From Anaerolineae bacterium (GTDB lineage: Bacteria; Chloroflexota; Anaerolineae; JAADDB01): a stretch of 40,972 nucleotides of DNA. The notes under the pieces were generated by a model, which saw nothing but the letters and a program-made list of their open reading frames with translations, searched no databases and had not been told where the DNA came from. Positions 25,762 through 34,429 of this stretch are shown piece by piece; the stretch's first letter is position 1; every line of letters starts with the position of its first letter. Both the position numbers and the translations under genes were made by a program. The stretch lies in assembly GCA_015486895.1 (NCBI GenBank), contig WFQT01000188.1, positions 1 to 40,972 on the forward strand. Direction: 5' to 3'.

Positions 25762-26892
25762 GTGGAAAAACAGAATGACTCGGCAAAAAAAGAAATTGAT
25801 GAACGCAATACTGCAGCGGACGGAGAACAGGAAAGGGAAGCGAGTGGGGAAATGCCCGAACAGCAACCGGAAGCGGTCGGGAAAAGTTCTGCAGACGGAT
25901 TGACTCAACCGGCCGACGAAGAGACAATAGCTTCGGGCGAAGAAGAATTCGACGCTTTGCTCACGACACCACCACAAATTTCCCCTGAGTGGGGGAAAAT
26001 AGTACGTTCGTTGCTGCTATTTTGGGCTAACGGCGCTCTTTTGGCTATTGTCACGGTCTATTTGTTAGAACAATATGCATCGCGACCTTTTGCCATCCAC
26101 ATTAATTATTCCATCTTAGCGTTAGAGGTTATTTCTGTTCTCGTTCTTGGCTTTATGGTGGGTAGCGCTTGGGGCGGCCCCGGAAGGTTCTCTTTGCTGG
26201 GACTATTCTTGGGATCGATGGTTACTATTCCGGTGGTAAGCTACCTCTTTTTGTTGACGCTGTCACAATTTAAGCATTTGTACGTTTCCGGTCAGGAAGA
26301 CTTAAGCTACATCGTTATTGTCGCAATCTGGATAGTTGTTTTTGGCCTAATTGGCGCTTTGTGGTTGCCGGTAAAGTCACGACGCAGTGCGTTGTTGGCG
26401 CTCCTTCTCATCTTCTTGGCGGCTCTAACCGTCGGTTGGTTTTTCTCTCGAGGTGATTTACAGTTTGCAGCGACAAAGTATCGTATGCTAGACCGAAACG
26501 TACCGGTTCCCTATGCAAATATTTCCTGGACTCCATCGGTGCCCACTCCAACATCGACACCGACCTTCACACCAACGGCTACATGGACACCATCACCTCC
26601 CGTCACAACAATTCCTGCTACCAAATCCGTTTCGCCAAAGGCGGTATTACCTGCGGCCCCGGTTATTATCCAGGTCGGTGGGCACGTGCGGATTGTCAAT
26701 ACTGGCGGCAAGCGGTTGCGCATCAGGGAGAAGCCGAGCACAAGTGCGAAGATATTGTTAGCGGTGGAAGAGGGAAAAACGTTACTCGTTTCCGGTGGGC
26801 CTGTGAATGCTGATGGTTATACCTGGTGGCAAGTGAAACAAGGTTCCATCGTTGGTTGGGCCGCCCAAGACTGGCTCAAGCCGGTGCGATAA
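25762..26892 (+). CDS. Five-helix membrane protein with Thr/Pro linker and outer SH3 domain
   Basis: 376 residues from GTG 25762 (GGAG at 25751-25754, spacing 7). The first 75 or so residues are acidic and polar. Five membrane helices follow near 85-110, 115-137, 140-170, 180-203 and 208-228. A Thr/Pro-rich linker (about 255-290) then leads to a bacterial SH3 domain (about 303-374) with RLRIREKPSTSAKIL, YTWWQV and GWAAQDWL. With five helices and a cytosolic acidic start, the SH3 domain would be outside. It has no catalytic part. It lies directly before a receptor kinase (51 bases) and could be its outer-sensing companion. A decayed copy of this gene is found at about 36609-37095. Confidence 0.83.
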   Translation: MEKQNDSAKKEIDERNTAADGEQEREASGEMPEQQPEAVGKSSADGLTQPADEETIASGEEEFDALLTTPPQISPEWGKIVRSLLLFWANGALLAIVTVYLLEQYASRPFAIHINYSILALEVISVLVLGFMVGSAWGGPGRFSLLGLFLGSMVTIPVVSYLFLLTLSQFKHLYVSGQEDLSYIVIVAIWIVVFGLIGALWLPVKSRRSALLALLLIFLAALTVGWFFSRGDLQFAATKYRMLDRNVPVPYANISWTPSVPTPTSTPTFTPTATWTPSPPVTTIPATKSVSPKAVLPAAPVIIQVGGHVRIVNTGGKRLRIREKPSTSAKILLAVEEGKTLLVSGGPVNADGYTWWQVKQGSIVGWAAQDWLKPVR

Positions 26893-26943
26893 TCAGACCA
26901 GGATCACAGACAGAGATACAAGCAATTTGAGCGGGGAGCGAAG

Positions 26944-28971
26944 GTGGCAGAGCTTATTGGTAAGACATTAGGACAATATCAGATTGTCGAGGAGGTCGAC
27001 CGTGGAGGAATGGCGGTAGTATACCGGGCCTATCAACCTTCGCTGCACCGCTATGTGGCTATCAAGGTGTTACCACCGCAATTGACCCTTGACACGACCT
27101 TTGTGCAGCGCTTTTTGCGAGAAGCGCGTGCCGCTGCCCAACTGGAGCATCCCAATATCGTTACCATCTACGACGTGGGCGAGCAAGAGGGTATCTATTA
27201 CATTGTTATGCCGGAGTTGAAGGGCGAATCGTTGCGCCGTTTGATCCGGCGTGAGGGAAAGTTGCCGTTAGCGCGTGTGGTTCACATTGTGAGCCAGATC
27301 GCGTCGGCGCTGGACTATGCCCACGCACACGGATTTGTGCATCGAGACATCAAGCCAGGGAATATCATTGTGGATGGGGATGACCATGCCACACTGACGG
27401 ACTTTGGGATCGTCAAGGCGGCGGAGGGTGCCCAACTGACTCGGTCTATGATGATGATAGGCACGCCGGAGTACATGTCGCCGGAGCAAGCCAAAGGAGA
27501 AAGGGTAGGGCCGGCGACGGATGTCTACTCACTGGGGATAACGACGTATGAGATGTTGGCGGGGAGAGTGCCATTCAAAGCGGATAGCGCGCCGGCACTC
27601 TTGCACAAGCAAGTATATGAGCGGCCGAGACCGGTTGGTGTTTATGCTACGGATTTGCCGTCGGGTGTAGCTGGGGTGTTGAGCAAAGCGTTGGCCAAGG
27701 ATCCGGTGCAGCGTTTCGAGAGCACGGGGGAGTTTGCGGAGGCGTTGCAGGATGCAGCGGCGGGCAAGCCATTTCATTGGGAGGAAGCGGAAGCGTCGAC
27801 GGTCGTCTACTCGCAGGAGACCCGTGGAGAGGATTTGAGAAAGTCGGGAGAGCGCATATCTCCGGTGCGGACGCTGACGGAGGCCGCCCGCCAATTAGAG
27901 GAAGCTGGCAATGTGGAAGGAGCACTGACCACCTATCGCCAGGCCCTGGAATTAGCCCGATCCGACCCGGCGCTGGCCTCCCTGGAGCGGAAGATTGCCC
28001 TCACCGTGCAGGATCTGGCGGAGCGGCAAGAGAGGGCAGAGGAAACGGTTCCTGTGCCGTCCCCCGCGCTTCCCAGGACGACTGCGGTTGAACATGCGGC
28101 GCGAACAGGTAGCGAAAGCCAGCGCAGGCAATTTGCTATAGTACTATTGGTATTCGTGAGCTTGTTGATCGTTAGCCTTGTGGGCGCACTGGCTGCGTTC
28201 GGTGTTATCTTACCACGAAGAAGTGCTCTCTTGCCTTCCCCCACTGTTGGAACGACTGAAACGGCGACAGTGCGTGCCTTCAGGGAATTGGCAACTATCC
28301 CAGCAAAGGTAGGGAGGCTTCCAATGACTACACCTACGCCGACTGTAACGCCGACCGCAACGGCGACAACGACACCAACTTTTACGCCTGTTCCTCCCAC
28401 AGCAACCGATACGCCTGTGCCACCGACGACAACTCCGACCTCAAGATGCCGGTTGGCTGTCGCCCGGCAATTTGCTGCTATTTGGGATTGGGACAAACTT
28501 GGCTGTGCGCTCGCTAAGACGGAGATCACGTGGTCAGCGTGGGAAGCTTTTGAGAGGGGATATATGTTTTGGCGCAGCGACATAGATAGGGTCTATGTTC
28601 TATACTCGGGAGCGAGTGACAACAAAACAGCCGGCCAATGGATGAAGTCTTCCCCTGATTGGGTGTGGCAGGGAGATAACCCAAATGGAATCGGACTTTC
28701 ACCTCCACCGGGGTTGCATGAACCAAAGCGAGGGTTTGGCTGGCTCTGGCGAACGCATTTGGGTGGACCAAATAGCAAGATAGGTTGGGCGCTGGCAGAA
28801 GAGCGAGGATTCTGTGCCGAGATACAGTCTTTCGAGCATGGTTTCCTTCTGCGGGGGGGAACTATACGTTCCTGTATTGACGAGAAAATCAATGAGCCAA
28901 GGACAACACACCCTGCCTTTACCTACATTTTGTTGACCGTGTATGGGGATGGGGAATGGCATCTACATTGA
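26944..28971 (+). CDS. Receptor Ser/Thr kinase with unusual Trp/Gly-rich outer domain
   Basis: 675 residues from GTG 26944 (GGGGAG at 26933-26938, spacing 5). Complete kinase: Gly loop DRGGMAVV, K41, HRD 133-135, DFG 153-155, SPEQ. A juxtamembrane helical, TPR-like segment (about 305-365) and a Thr near 284 in EASTVVYSQ precede one membrane helix at about 397-423. A Thr/Pro linker (about 460-500) leads to an outer domain of about 170 residues with motifs FERGYMFWR, RGFGWLWR and GWALAEE. This pattern is rich in Trp, Gly and Arg and appears to contain two related halves. I do not know a named family for it. The Cys residues are compatible with disulfides. Likely binds an extracellular ligand, type unknown. 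Confidence 0.88.
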   Translation: MAELIGKTLGQYQIVEEVDRGGMAVVYRAYQPSLHRYVAIKVLPPQLTLDTTFVQRFLREARAAAQLEHPNIVTIYDVGEQEGIYYIVMPELKGESLRRLIRREGKLPLARVVHIVSQIASALDYAHAHGFVHRDIKPGNIIVDGDDHATLTDFGIVKAAEGAQLTRSMMMIGTPEYMSPEQAKGERVGPATDVYSLGITTYEMLAGRVPFKADSAPALLHKQVYERPRPVGVYATDLPSGVAGVLSKALAKDPVQRFESTGEFAEALQDAAAGKPFHWEEAEASTVVYSQETRGEDLRKSGERISPVRTLTEAARQLEEAGNVEGALTTYRQALELARSDPALASLERKIALTVQDLAERQERAEETVPVPSPALPRTTAVEHAARTGSESQRRQFAIVLLVFVSLLIVSLVGALAAFGVILPRRSALLPSPTVGTTETATVRAFRELATIPAKVGRLPMTTPTPTVTPTATATTTPTFTPVPPTATDTPVPPTTTPTSRCRLAVARQFAAIWDWDKLGCALAKTEITWSAWEAFERGYMFWRSDIDRVYVLYSGASDNKTAGQWMKSSPDWVWQGDNPNGIGLSPPPGLHEPKRGFGWLWRTHLGGPNSKIGWALAEERGFCAEIQSFEHGFLLRGGTIRSCIDEKINEPRTTHPAFTYILLTVYGDGEWHLH

Positions 28972-29003
28972 ATTTGGTAACCGTCATGGCTTTACCACCC
29001 GTC

Positions 29004-29032
29004 TTGTATAAGGCTATTTCATCTTATATAGA
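29004..29032 (+). promoter_or_regulatory. Weak sigma70-type promoter candidate
   Basis: TTGTAT at 29004-29009 and TATAGA at 29027-29032 are separated by 17 bases, each matching the consensus at four of six places. It sits in a 180-base gap before the next kinase, about 120 bases upstream of its start. It is plausible only because the area is AT-rich relative to its surroundings. Confidence 0.22.
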
Positions 29033-29151
29033 ACGACTAACTTCATCTGTTTTAGATTTGCCCCTGGGTTGCGGAACAAGCATTGCAGTGGATAAATGTT
29101 GGCTTTTGTAAAAACGGATTTTGTCTCGGTATTCCTGCCAAGGAGGGAAAC

Positions 29152-30711
29152 GTGCGTGATGATACTACCCTGAGGATAGAAGTAGCTGGATACCAGATTT
29201 TGGAAGAAATCGGCCGCGGTGGCATGGCGGTTGTCTATAAAGCGCTACAAGTAAGCTTGGGACGCGAGGTTGTGCTAAAAGTATTGTTGCCAAATCTTGC
29301 TGCCGATGAGGAATTGGTACAGCGTTTCCAGCGAGAAGCAAAAGCTGCTGCCGCGCTTAAGCACCCTAATATCGTTACGATTTACGATGTGGGGCATGAC
29401 GAAGATTACTACTACATTGCCATGGAATACATCAAAGGTTATTCTTTACAATCCTATTTGCAACGCCAGGAGAAGCTTGATTCAGGGGAGGCTTTGCACA
29501 TTTTGCGCGACATCGCCTTTGCTTTGGACTACGCACACGATCATGGCTTTGTGCACCGCGATGTCAAGCCAAGTAACGTTCTGATAGAGGCAGAGACAGG
29601 TCGTGCTGTTTTGACAGATTTCGGTGTGGTAAAAGCTATCAGCGATGCAACACGACGTCTAACGCACACGGGCGCATTCATTGGCACCGTTCATTATGCT
29701 GCGCCGGAGCAGATACAGGGACATGAAATTGACCAGCGCGCTGATCTTTACGCTTTGGGCGTCATGGCATATGAGATGTTAAGTGGGCATTTGCCCTTCG
29801 AGGGCAATACGTTAACTGTTATGCATGCCCAGGTTTATGAGCAACCTCCCCACGCTACGGAATATAATCCTGAGCTATCACCTCAAACGGATAGCATCTT
29901 GCAGCGCTCCTTGGCTAAAGCCCCCGGGGATCGTTTTGAAAGTGCAGCAGCCTTTGTGGAAGCGCTACAGAACGCGTTTGCTCAACCTTTTTCCGCTCCT
30001 TCTGTTCCTAAGAAGAAATGGCCAAAAAGGAAATGGTCGTTGAGGGAGGCATTCGTTGCGGCTGCAGTGCTATTCGTGGGGACAGTAGTGGCCGCTTTAG
30101 CAGGTGGCCTGATTCCACTACGGCCCGCTTTGCCTACTGCTACGGTTCCGGTTGTCATCACTCAGCCACCTGGGAGCACGCGAACAATGACGCTGACACC
30201 AACATCGAAAGCCTCATCGACATCCCAGGCTGTGGTAGTGAATCCTTCTCCTTCGCCGAGCACTACACTCGCACCTACGGACACGGCGACACCTACACTT
30301 ACTCCTACGCCTACTCTGACGAATACACCGACGGCTACGGCTACGCCCCGTCCGGAAGCAGTGGTGCAGGCAGCCACCTTGAATGTGCGTTCTGGCCCTG
30401 GCACTTTGTACCCGGTGATCGGCAAAGTGCATCAGGGGCAGATTCTTTTGATCAAGGGCAAGAATTCGGATGAAACGTGGTGGCAGATATGGCTGGAAAG
30501 TGGAGCACTCGGTTGGGTCTACAAGAGCCTGGTGGCGTCGCGTGGCGCTATAGCTGTTGTTCCTGTTGTGCGGAATATCCCCACACCACCGCCGACGGCA
30601 ACTGCCACTCCGACGTCCGTGCCGCCGACCAATACGCCTGTTCCGGTGCCACCGCCAACGCCTTTGTCGCCTTTGCCAACGCCCGTGCCCACCTGGACGC
30701 CAAGGCCGTAA
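29152..30711 (+). CDS. Receptor Ser/Thr kinase with outer SH3 domain
   Basis: 519 residues from GTG 29152, with AGGAGG (29141-29146) 5 bases upstream; the open frame further up lacks a site. The N-terminus MRDDTTLR resembles the DDKTRLR motif of the duplicated kinases. Complete kinase: GRGGMAVV, K43, HRD 135-137, DFG 156-158, APEQ. One membrane helix at about 298-322 and a Thr/Pro linker (about 330-400) are followed by a bacterial SH3 domain (403-470: LNVRSGPGTLYPVIG, WWQIW, GWVYKSL), then a second Thr/Pro-rich tail to the C-terminus. SH3 domains of this type often bind cell wall peptides, so it may sense the wall. The trailing linker with nothing after it suggests a lost or recombined outer module. 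Confidence 0.9.
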   Translation: MRDDTTLRIEVAGYQILEEIGRGGMAVVYKALQVSLGREVVLKVLLPNLAADEELVQRFQREAKAAAALKHPNIVTIYDVGHDEDYYYIAMEYIKGYSLQSYLQRQEKLDSGEALHILRDIAFALDYAHDHGFVHRDVKPSNVLIEAETGRAVLTDFGVVKAISDATRRLTHTGAFIGTVHYAAPEQIQGHEIDQRADLYALGVMAYEMLSGHLPFEGNTLTVMHAQVYEQPPHATEYNPELSPQTDSILQRSLAKAPGDRFESAAAFVEALQNAFAQPFSAPSVPKKKWPKRKWSLREAFVAAAVLFVGTVVAALAGGLIPLRPALPTATVPVVITQPPGSTRTMTLTPTSKASSTSQAVVVNPSPSPSTTLAPTDTATPTLTPTPTLTNTPTATATPRPEAVVQAATLNVRSGPGTLYPVIGKVHQGQILLIKGKNSDETWWQIWLESGALGWVYKSLVASRGAIAVVPVVRNIPTPPPTATATPTSVPPTNTPVPVPPPTPLSPLPTPVPTWTPRP

Positions 30712-30765
30712 GCCCATTCTTGCGTTTGTGTCTGGGGTGGGAAGTTGCGAAGGAGGAGATTCGAT

Positions 30766-33700
30766 ATGCCAAGACTGAACCGATGGTTCTTGATAGCACT
30801 GATGTTAGGCCTGTGGGTGACCGTTCTGTTTCATTGTGCCATGCCCGGGGAAGATCGAGCGGTGGCTGCGCCCGCTGTGCCAACGGGTGAGACAAGGTTG
30901 ACGTCCGATATGGGGACGCCGCTGCCTGGCCTCTTACCCCAATGGCCCGTCACGACAAATGGACGAGCACCTTTTATGCCGACGGCGGGGAAGATGCGTG
31001 GACAATCTACCGGCGCTCAGGTCAGCACGCCGTATCACTATTTTCTTTTTTCGATCGGCGCCCAGCCTCCGGTGGGGCAATTTGACTATCCCTGCGGCGT
31101 AGCCGTTGCTCCCGACGGCTCTATTTATGTGGTGGATAGCGGGAACAACCGCATCCAGCATTTCAGCGCCAACGGTACTTTCTTGGCTACATGGGGCTCC
31201 CTGGGTTCCAGCGATGGGAAGCTCGATCACCCTGCCGGAGTGGCTGTTGCTTCGGACGGCTCTGTCTACGTAGCCGATAGCGGGAACAACCGCATCCAGC
31301 ATTTCAGTGCCAATGGCGTGTTTTTGGGCGAATTCGGCTCGTATGGTTCCGGCGGCGGGCAATTAGAGCAGCCGGGTGGTATTGCCGTGGCTCCAAATGG
31401 GACGATCTATGTAGCAGACACTGGCAATCATCGCGTCCAGCATTTCAACGCTACCGGCGATTTCTTGGAGACATGGGGATATTATGGCTCCGGCAATGGG
31501 CAGTTCAATCATCCTGAGGGTATTGCTGCTGCTCCCGACGGCACTATTTACGTCGCAGACACTGACAACCACCGCGTTCAACGTTTCAGCGCCACAGGGA
31601 GCTTCTTGGGAAAATGGGGTGCCCGTGGTGCCAGCGATGGACAGTTCAACCACCCTCGGGATGTTACTGTGGCGCTCAACGGCAGCATTTACGTGGCAGA
31701 CAGTGATAACTTTCGAGTTCAACGCTTTAGTGCTGCCGGGGCTTTCTTAGGAAAGTGGGGATCTCGCGGCTCCGGCAATGGGCAATTTAGCCACCCACGT
31801 GGCATTGCTGCGGGGCCCGATGGCACAGTCTACGTGGCGGATAGTGATAATCACCGCATCCAGCGTTTCAGTGCTGTTGGAGCTTTCTTAGGAGAATGGG
31901 GGTATCAGAGTGCTGACGGTGGGCAGTTTGATCACCCGCGTGGGGTGGCCGTGGCACCCGATGGCACATTCTATGTGGCGGATACTTACAATCATCGTGT
32001 CCAGCATTTCAGCGTCAGCGGGGCTTTTCTGGGGATGTGGGGAAGTGGCGGTTCCAGCATTGGACAGTTAGACCACCCGCGCGGAGTTGCTGTAGCTCCC
32101 GATGGCACGGTATATGTGACGGATACCTACAACCACCGCATCCAACGTTTCAGCGCTACCGGGGTCTTCTTGGGAAAGTGGGGCTCTCATGGCTCCGGCA
32201 ATGGGCAGTTCAACTTGCCATTCGGTGTTGCAGTAGCTCCTGATGGCACAGTTTATGTGGCTGATACTTACAATCACAGCATCCAGCATTTCAACGCTAC
32301 AGGGGTCTTTTTAGGGAAGTGGGGATCCCGTGGTTCTGGCGCTGGACAGTTTGCCTATCCGGATGGTGTTGCTGTGGCGCCCGACGGCACAGTTTACGTG
32401 GCGGATACTAACAATAACCGCATCCAGCGTTTTAGCGCTACGGGGGCCTTCCTGGGGGAATGGGGATACTTTGGGATTGGTGATGGACAGTTTAATTATC
32501 CGGTTGGCATTGCTGGAGCTCCTGACGGCACAGTTTACGTGCTGGATACAAACAACCATCGGATCCAGCATTTCAGTGCCATCGGGCAGTTTCTTGGAAA
32601 ATGGGGCGCCGAAGGCGCTGGCGATAGGCAATTCTACTATCCAGATGGCGTTGCTGTAGCCCCCGATGGTAAACTCTACGTGGCGGATAGTGGGAACGAT
32701 CGCATTCAGGTTTTCGGTACAGCCTATCCCAATACCTGGCGCGGTGCATATTTCGCCAACCGCTGGCTTACCGGTGCGCCTGCTTTGATCCAACAAACGT
32801 CCGCCCTTGACTTCGACTGGGGATTTAATTCTCCGGGACATAGCGTGCCCACCAATGATTTCTCGGCGCGCTGGCAGCGCTATGTTTGGTTCGATAGTGG
32901 CACTTATCGCTTTGATATTAGCGTGGATGATGGGGCACGTGTTTGGGTAGATGATAATCTGATCATTGAATCGTGGCGAGATCCTCAAGTTGCTAACTTT
33001 TCTGCGACGGTGCACCTGCTGGCCGGTTACCATCGCATGCGCGTGGAATACTACGAAAGGTCCGGGGGGGCGCATTTCAGATTGACCTGGTCTGTGTTGG
33101 AGACGCCGACAGCGACACCCACGTCTACGTTGACGCCGACCCGCACACTGACGCCCGTTTGTGACTCTTACGAACCCAACGACACACCTGGTGATGCTTG
33201 GGGGCCATTACATTTCGGACAGACATATAGTGCCAAATTCTGTCGTGGTGATAATGACGATTTTTATTTCTTCAACGTGTCGCAGGTCTCTCCAATTAGA
33301 GTGCTTTTGCAGTTGCCGAGCAGTTTGGTGGGACACGTTGGCATGATATTGTACGACAGTGACTTTGATATAATTTGTCAAGCATTGCCGGTGAACGCAC
33401 AGGATTTTTGGCAAACATGTGATATTGGGAGGGTAGGGCGTTATCTGCTGCGGTTGTATCCGGAGACGGGGTATCACGACAATATCCAAACGTATGTGTT
33501 TCAGGTGGATCATGCCTCTCCTTCGCCTACTCCCACACCCACATTTACACCGACGCCGACAGCGACAGCAACGCCCACGGCGACGCCTACGCCCACGGCC
33601 ACGCCTGTTCTGCAGTTCGTTCCCTGGTTGCCGTATCATTACTTCGTCTGCGATGGTTATGAGCCAAACAATAACAGATATAAGAATCCTTGGGGGCCGC

Positions 33701-34011
33701 TCCACTCGGGGTGGCCGTACCGGGCTAAACTGTGTAAGGGCGATGAGGATAACTACTACTTTGACACGACAAGAGCGGAGGATGTGCAAATTCGTTTGCA
33801 ATTGTCAAGTCGTTTGATCGGTCATACTTCCATCTGGCTTTATGCACAGAGTGACTTGAGCAAGACCATTTGTGGAACAGGACCGGTCAAAGCGATAGAT
33901 TACAATGAGACCTGTCATGTTGCCCATGCCGGACGTTACGTCGTGCGCCTTTATACTGACGGCGTTGGAGACAATGTGCATTCGTATACTTTGCGGGCCG
34001 TTTACCGATGA
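30766..34011 (+). CDS. Secreted protein: 12 NHL repeats, PA14 and two PPC-like domains
   Basis: 1081 residues from ATG 30766 (AGGAGG 30751-30756). A signal sequence covers about residues 1-30. Residues about 104-650 are twelve NHL repeats, almost all exactly 47 residues (GQF..P.G[VI]AVAPDG[TS][IV]YVADT.N.R[IV]Q), enough for two six-bladed propellers. A PA14 domain follows (about 657-777: WRGAYFAN, SVDDGARVWVDD). A short Thr/Pro linker, a PPC-like domain (about 800-915, YEPNDTPGDAWGPL), another Thr/Pro linker, and a second PPC-like cassette (about 955-1081, YEPNNNRYKNPWGPL) complete it. That cassette is shared with the protein at 37413. No sortase or anchor motif is seen. It may bind glycans or proteins outside the cell and could be a ligand or client of the receptor kinases (inference). 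It lies 54 bases after a kinase gene. Confidence 0.92.
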   Translation: MPRLNRWFLIALMLGLWVTVLFHCAMPGEDRAVAAPAVPTGETRLTSDMGTPLPGLLPQWPVTTNGRAPFMPTAGKMRGQSTGAQVSTPYHYFLFSIGAQPPVGQFDYPCGVAVAPDGSIYVVDSGNNRIQHFSANGTFLATWGSLGSSDGKLDHPAGVAVASDGSVYVADSGNNRIQHFSANGVFLGEFGSYGSGGGQLEQPGGIAVAPNGTIYVADTGNHRVQHFNATGDFLETWGYYGSGNGQFNHPEGIAAAPDGTIYVADTDNHRVQRFSATGSFLGKWGARGASDGQFNHPRDVTVALNGSIYVADSDNFRVQRFSAAGAFLGKWGSRGSGNGQFSHPRGIAAGPDGTVYVADSDNHRIQRFSAVGAFLGEWGYQSADGGQFDHPRGVAVAPDGTFYVADTYNHRVQHFSVSGAFLGMWGSGGSSIGQLDHPRGVAVAPDGTVYVTDTYNHRIQRFSATGVFLGKWGSHGSGNGQFNLPFGVAVAPDGTVYVADTYNHSIQHFNATGVFLGKWGSRGSGAGQFAYPDGVAVAPDGTVYVADTNNNRIQRFSATGAFLGEWGYFGIGDGQFNYPVGIAGAPDGTVYVLDTNNHRIQHFSAIGQFLGKWGAEGAGDRQFYYPDGVAVAPDGKLYVADSGNDRIQVFGTAYPNTWRGAYFANRWLTGAPALIQQTSALDFDWGFNSPGHSVPTNDFSARWQRYVWFDSGTYRFDISVDDGARVWVDDNLIIESWRDPQVANFSATVHLLAGYHRMRVEYYERSGGAHFRLTWSVLETPTATPTSTLTPTRTLTPVCDSYEPNDTPGDAWGPLHFGQTYSAKFCRGDNDDFYFFNVSQVSPIRVLLQLPSSLVGHVGMILYDSDFDIICQALPVNAQDFWQTCDIGRVGRYLLRLYPETGYHDNIQTYVFQVDHASPSPTPTPTFTPTPTATATPTATPTPTATPVLQFVPWLPYHYFVCDGYEPNNNRYKNPWGPLHSGWPYRAKLCKGDEDNYYFDTTRAEDVQIRLQLSSRLIGHTSIWLYAQSDLSKTICGTGPVKAIDYNETCHVAHAGRYVVRLYTDGVGDNVHSYTLRAVYR
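31075..32715 (+). repeat. Twelve ~141-base NHL-coding tandem repeats
   Basis: DNA units of about 141 bases encode the NHL blades of the secreted protein. They are similar but not identical at the DNA level, with the same codons often used for YVADT, NHR and GKWG. This indicates repeated internal duplication followed by divergence. Confidence 0.8.
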
Positions 34012-34098
34012 TGTCGTTTTGCCGCAAATGGATAATCGATTTAACCCATAAACGAATTAAGGCGTGGGGCGTACAGCGAGAAATAGAAGGGGAGAGGC

Positions 34099-34428
34099 AT
34101 GAGGGACAAAAGCTTGATTGGCCAGACGCTGGATCGCTACCGCATCACAGAGATGCTCGGCAAAGGGGGGATGGCGGTAGTCTACAAAGCACATGACGAG
34201 CACCTGGATCGTGATGTCGCCATCAAACTCATCCGCAGCACTGCTTTCCCACCGGAGCAGTTGGATAATGTCCTGAAACGCTTCAAGCGTGAGACAAAAG
34301 CGCTGGCTAAGCTGTTCCATCCAAATATCGTCAGGGTATACGATTACGGCGAGAATCGGAGTGCACCCTTTTCCATGGTACTGCTAGAATTCTGTTGCGC
34401 CAATCAATGTTCTGTCATGAGGGGATAG
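34099..34428 (+). pseudogene. Kinase fragment, N-lobe only
   Basis: 109 residues from ATG 34099. It reads as a normal kinase start: RYRITEMLGKGGMAVVYKAH, a Lys in VAIKLI, the helix-C region, HPNIVRVYDYG. After the hinge-like MVLLEF it turns into unrelated residues and stops at TAG 34426, one base before the next kinase ATG. There is no HRD, DFG or substrate lobe, so no kinase activity is possible. Probably a truncated remnant left when a former kinase lost its 3' part by recombination with the adjacent kinase gene. A functional N-lobe-only protein is possible but less likely. A ribosome site (GGGGAG before 34099) is still present, so it may be translated, and its end would then be coupled to the next start. 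Confidence 0.7.
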
Positions 34429-34429
34429 G

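Noticed and set aside
27933..28583. 216-codon open frame on the - strand
   Set aside because: Antisense to the Thr/Pro linker of a kinase; the Val/Gly-rich repeats are the mirror of ACN-rich Thr codons.
31075..32715. Regular repeats as a CRISPR array
   Set aside because: Units are about 141 bases, in frame, and code for NHL blades; there are no constant repeats with unique spacers and no cas genes.
32311..33075. 254-codon open frame on the - strand
   Set aside because: It is fully antisense to the NHL/PA14 gene and mirrors its repeat structure; no ribosome site and no sensible domain.
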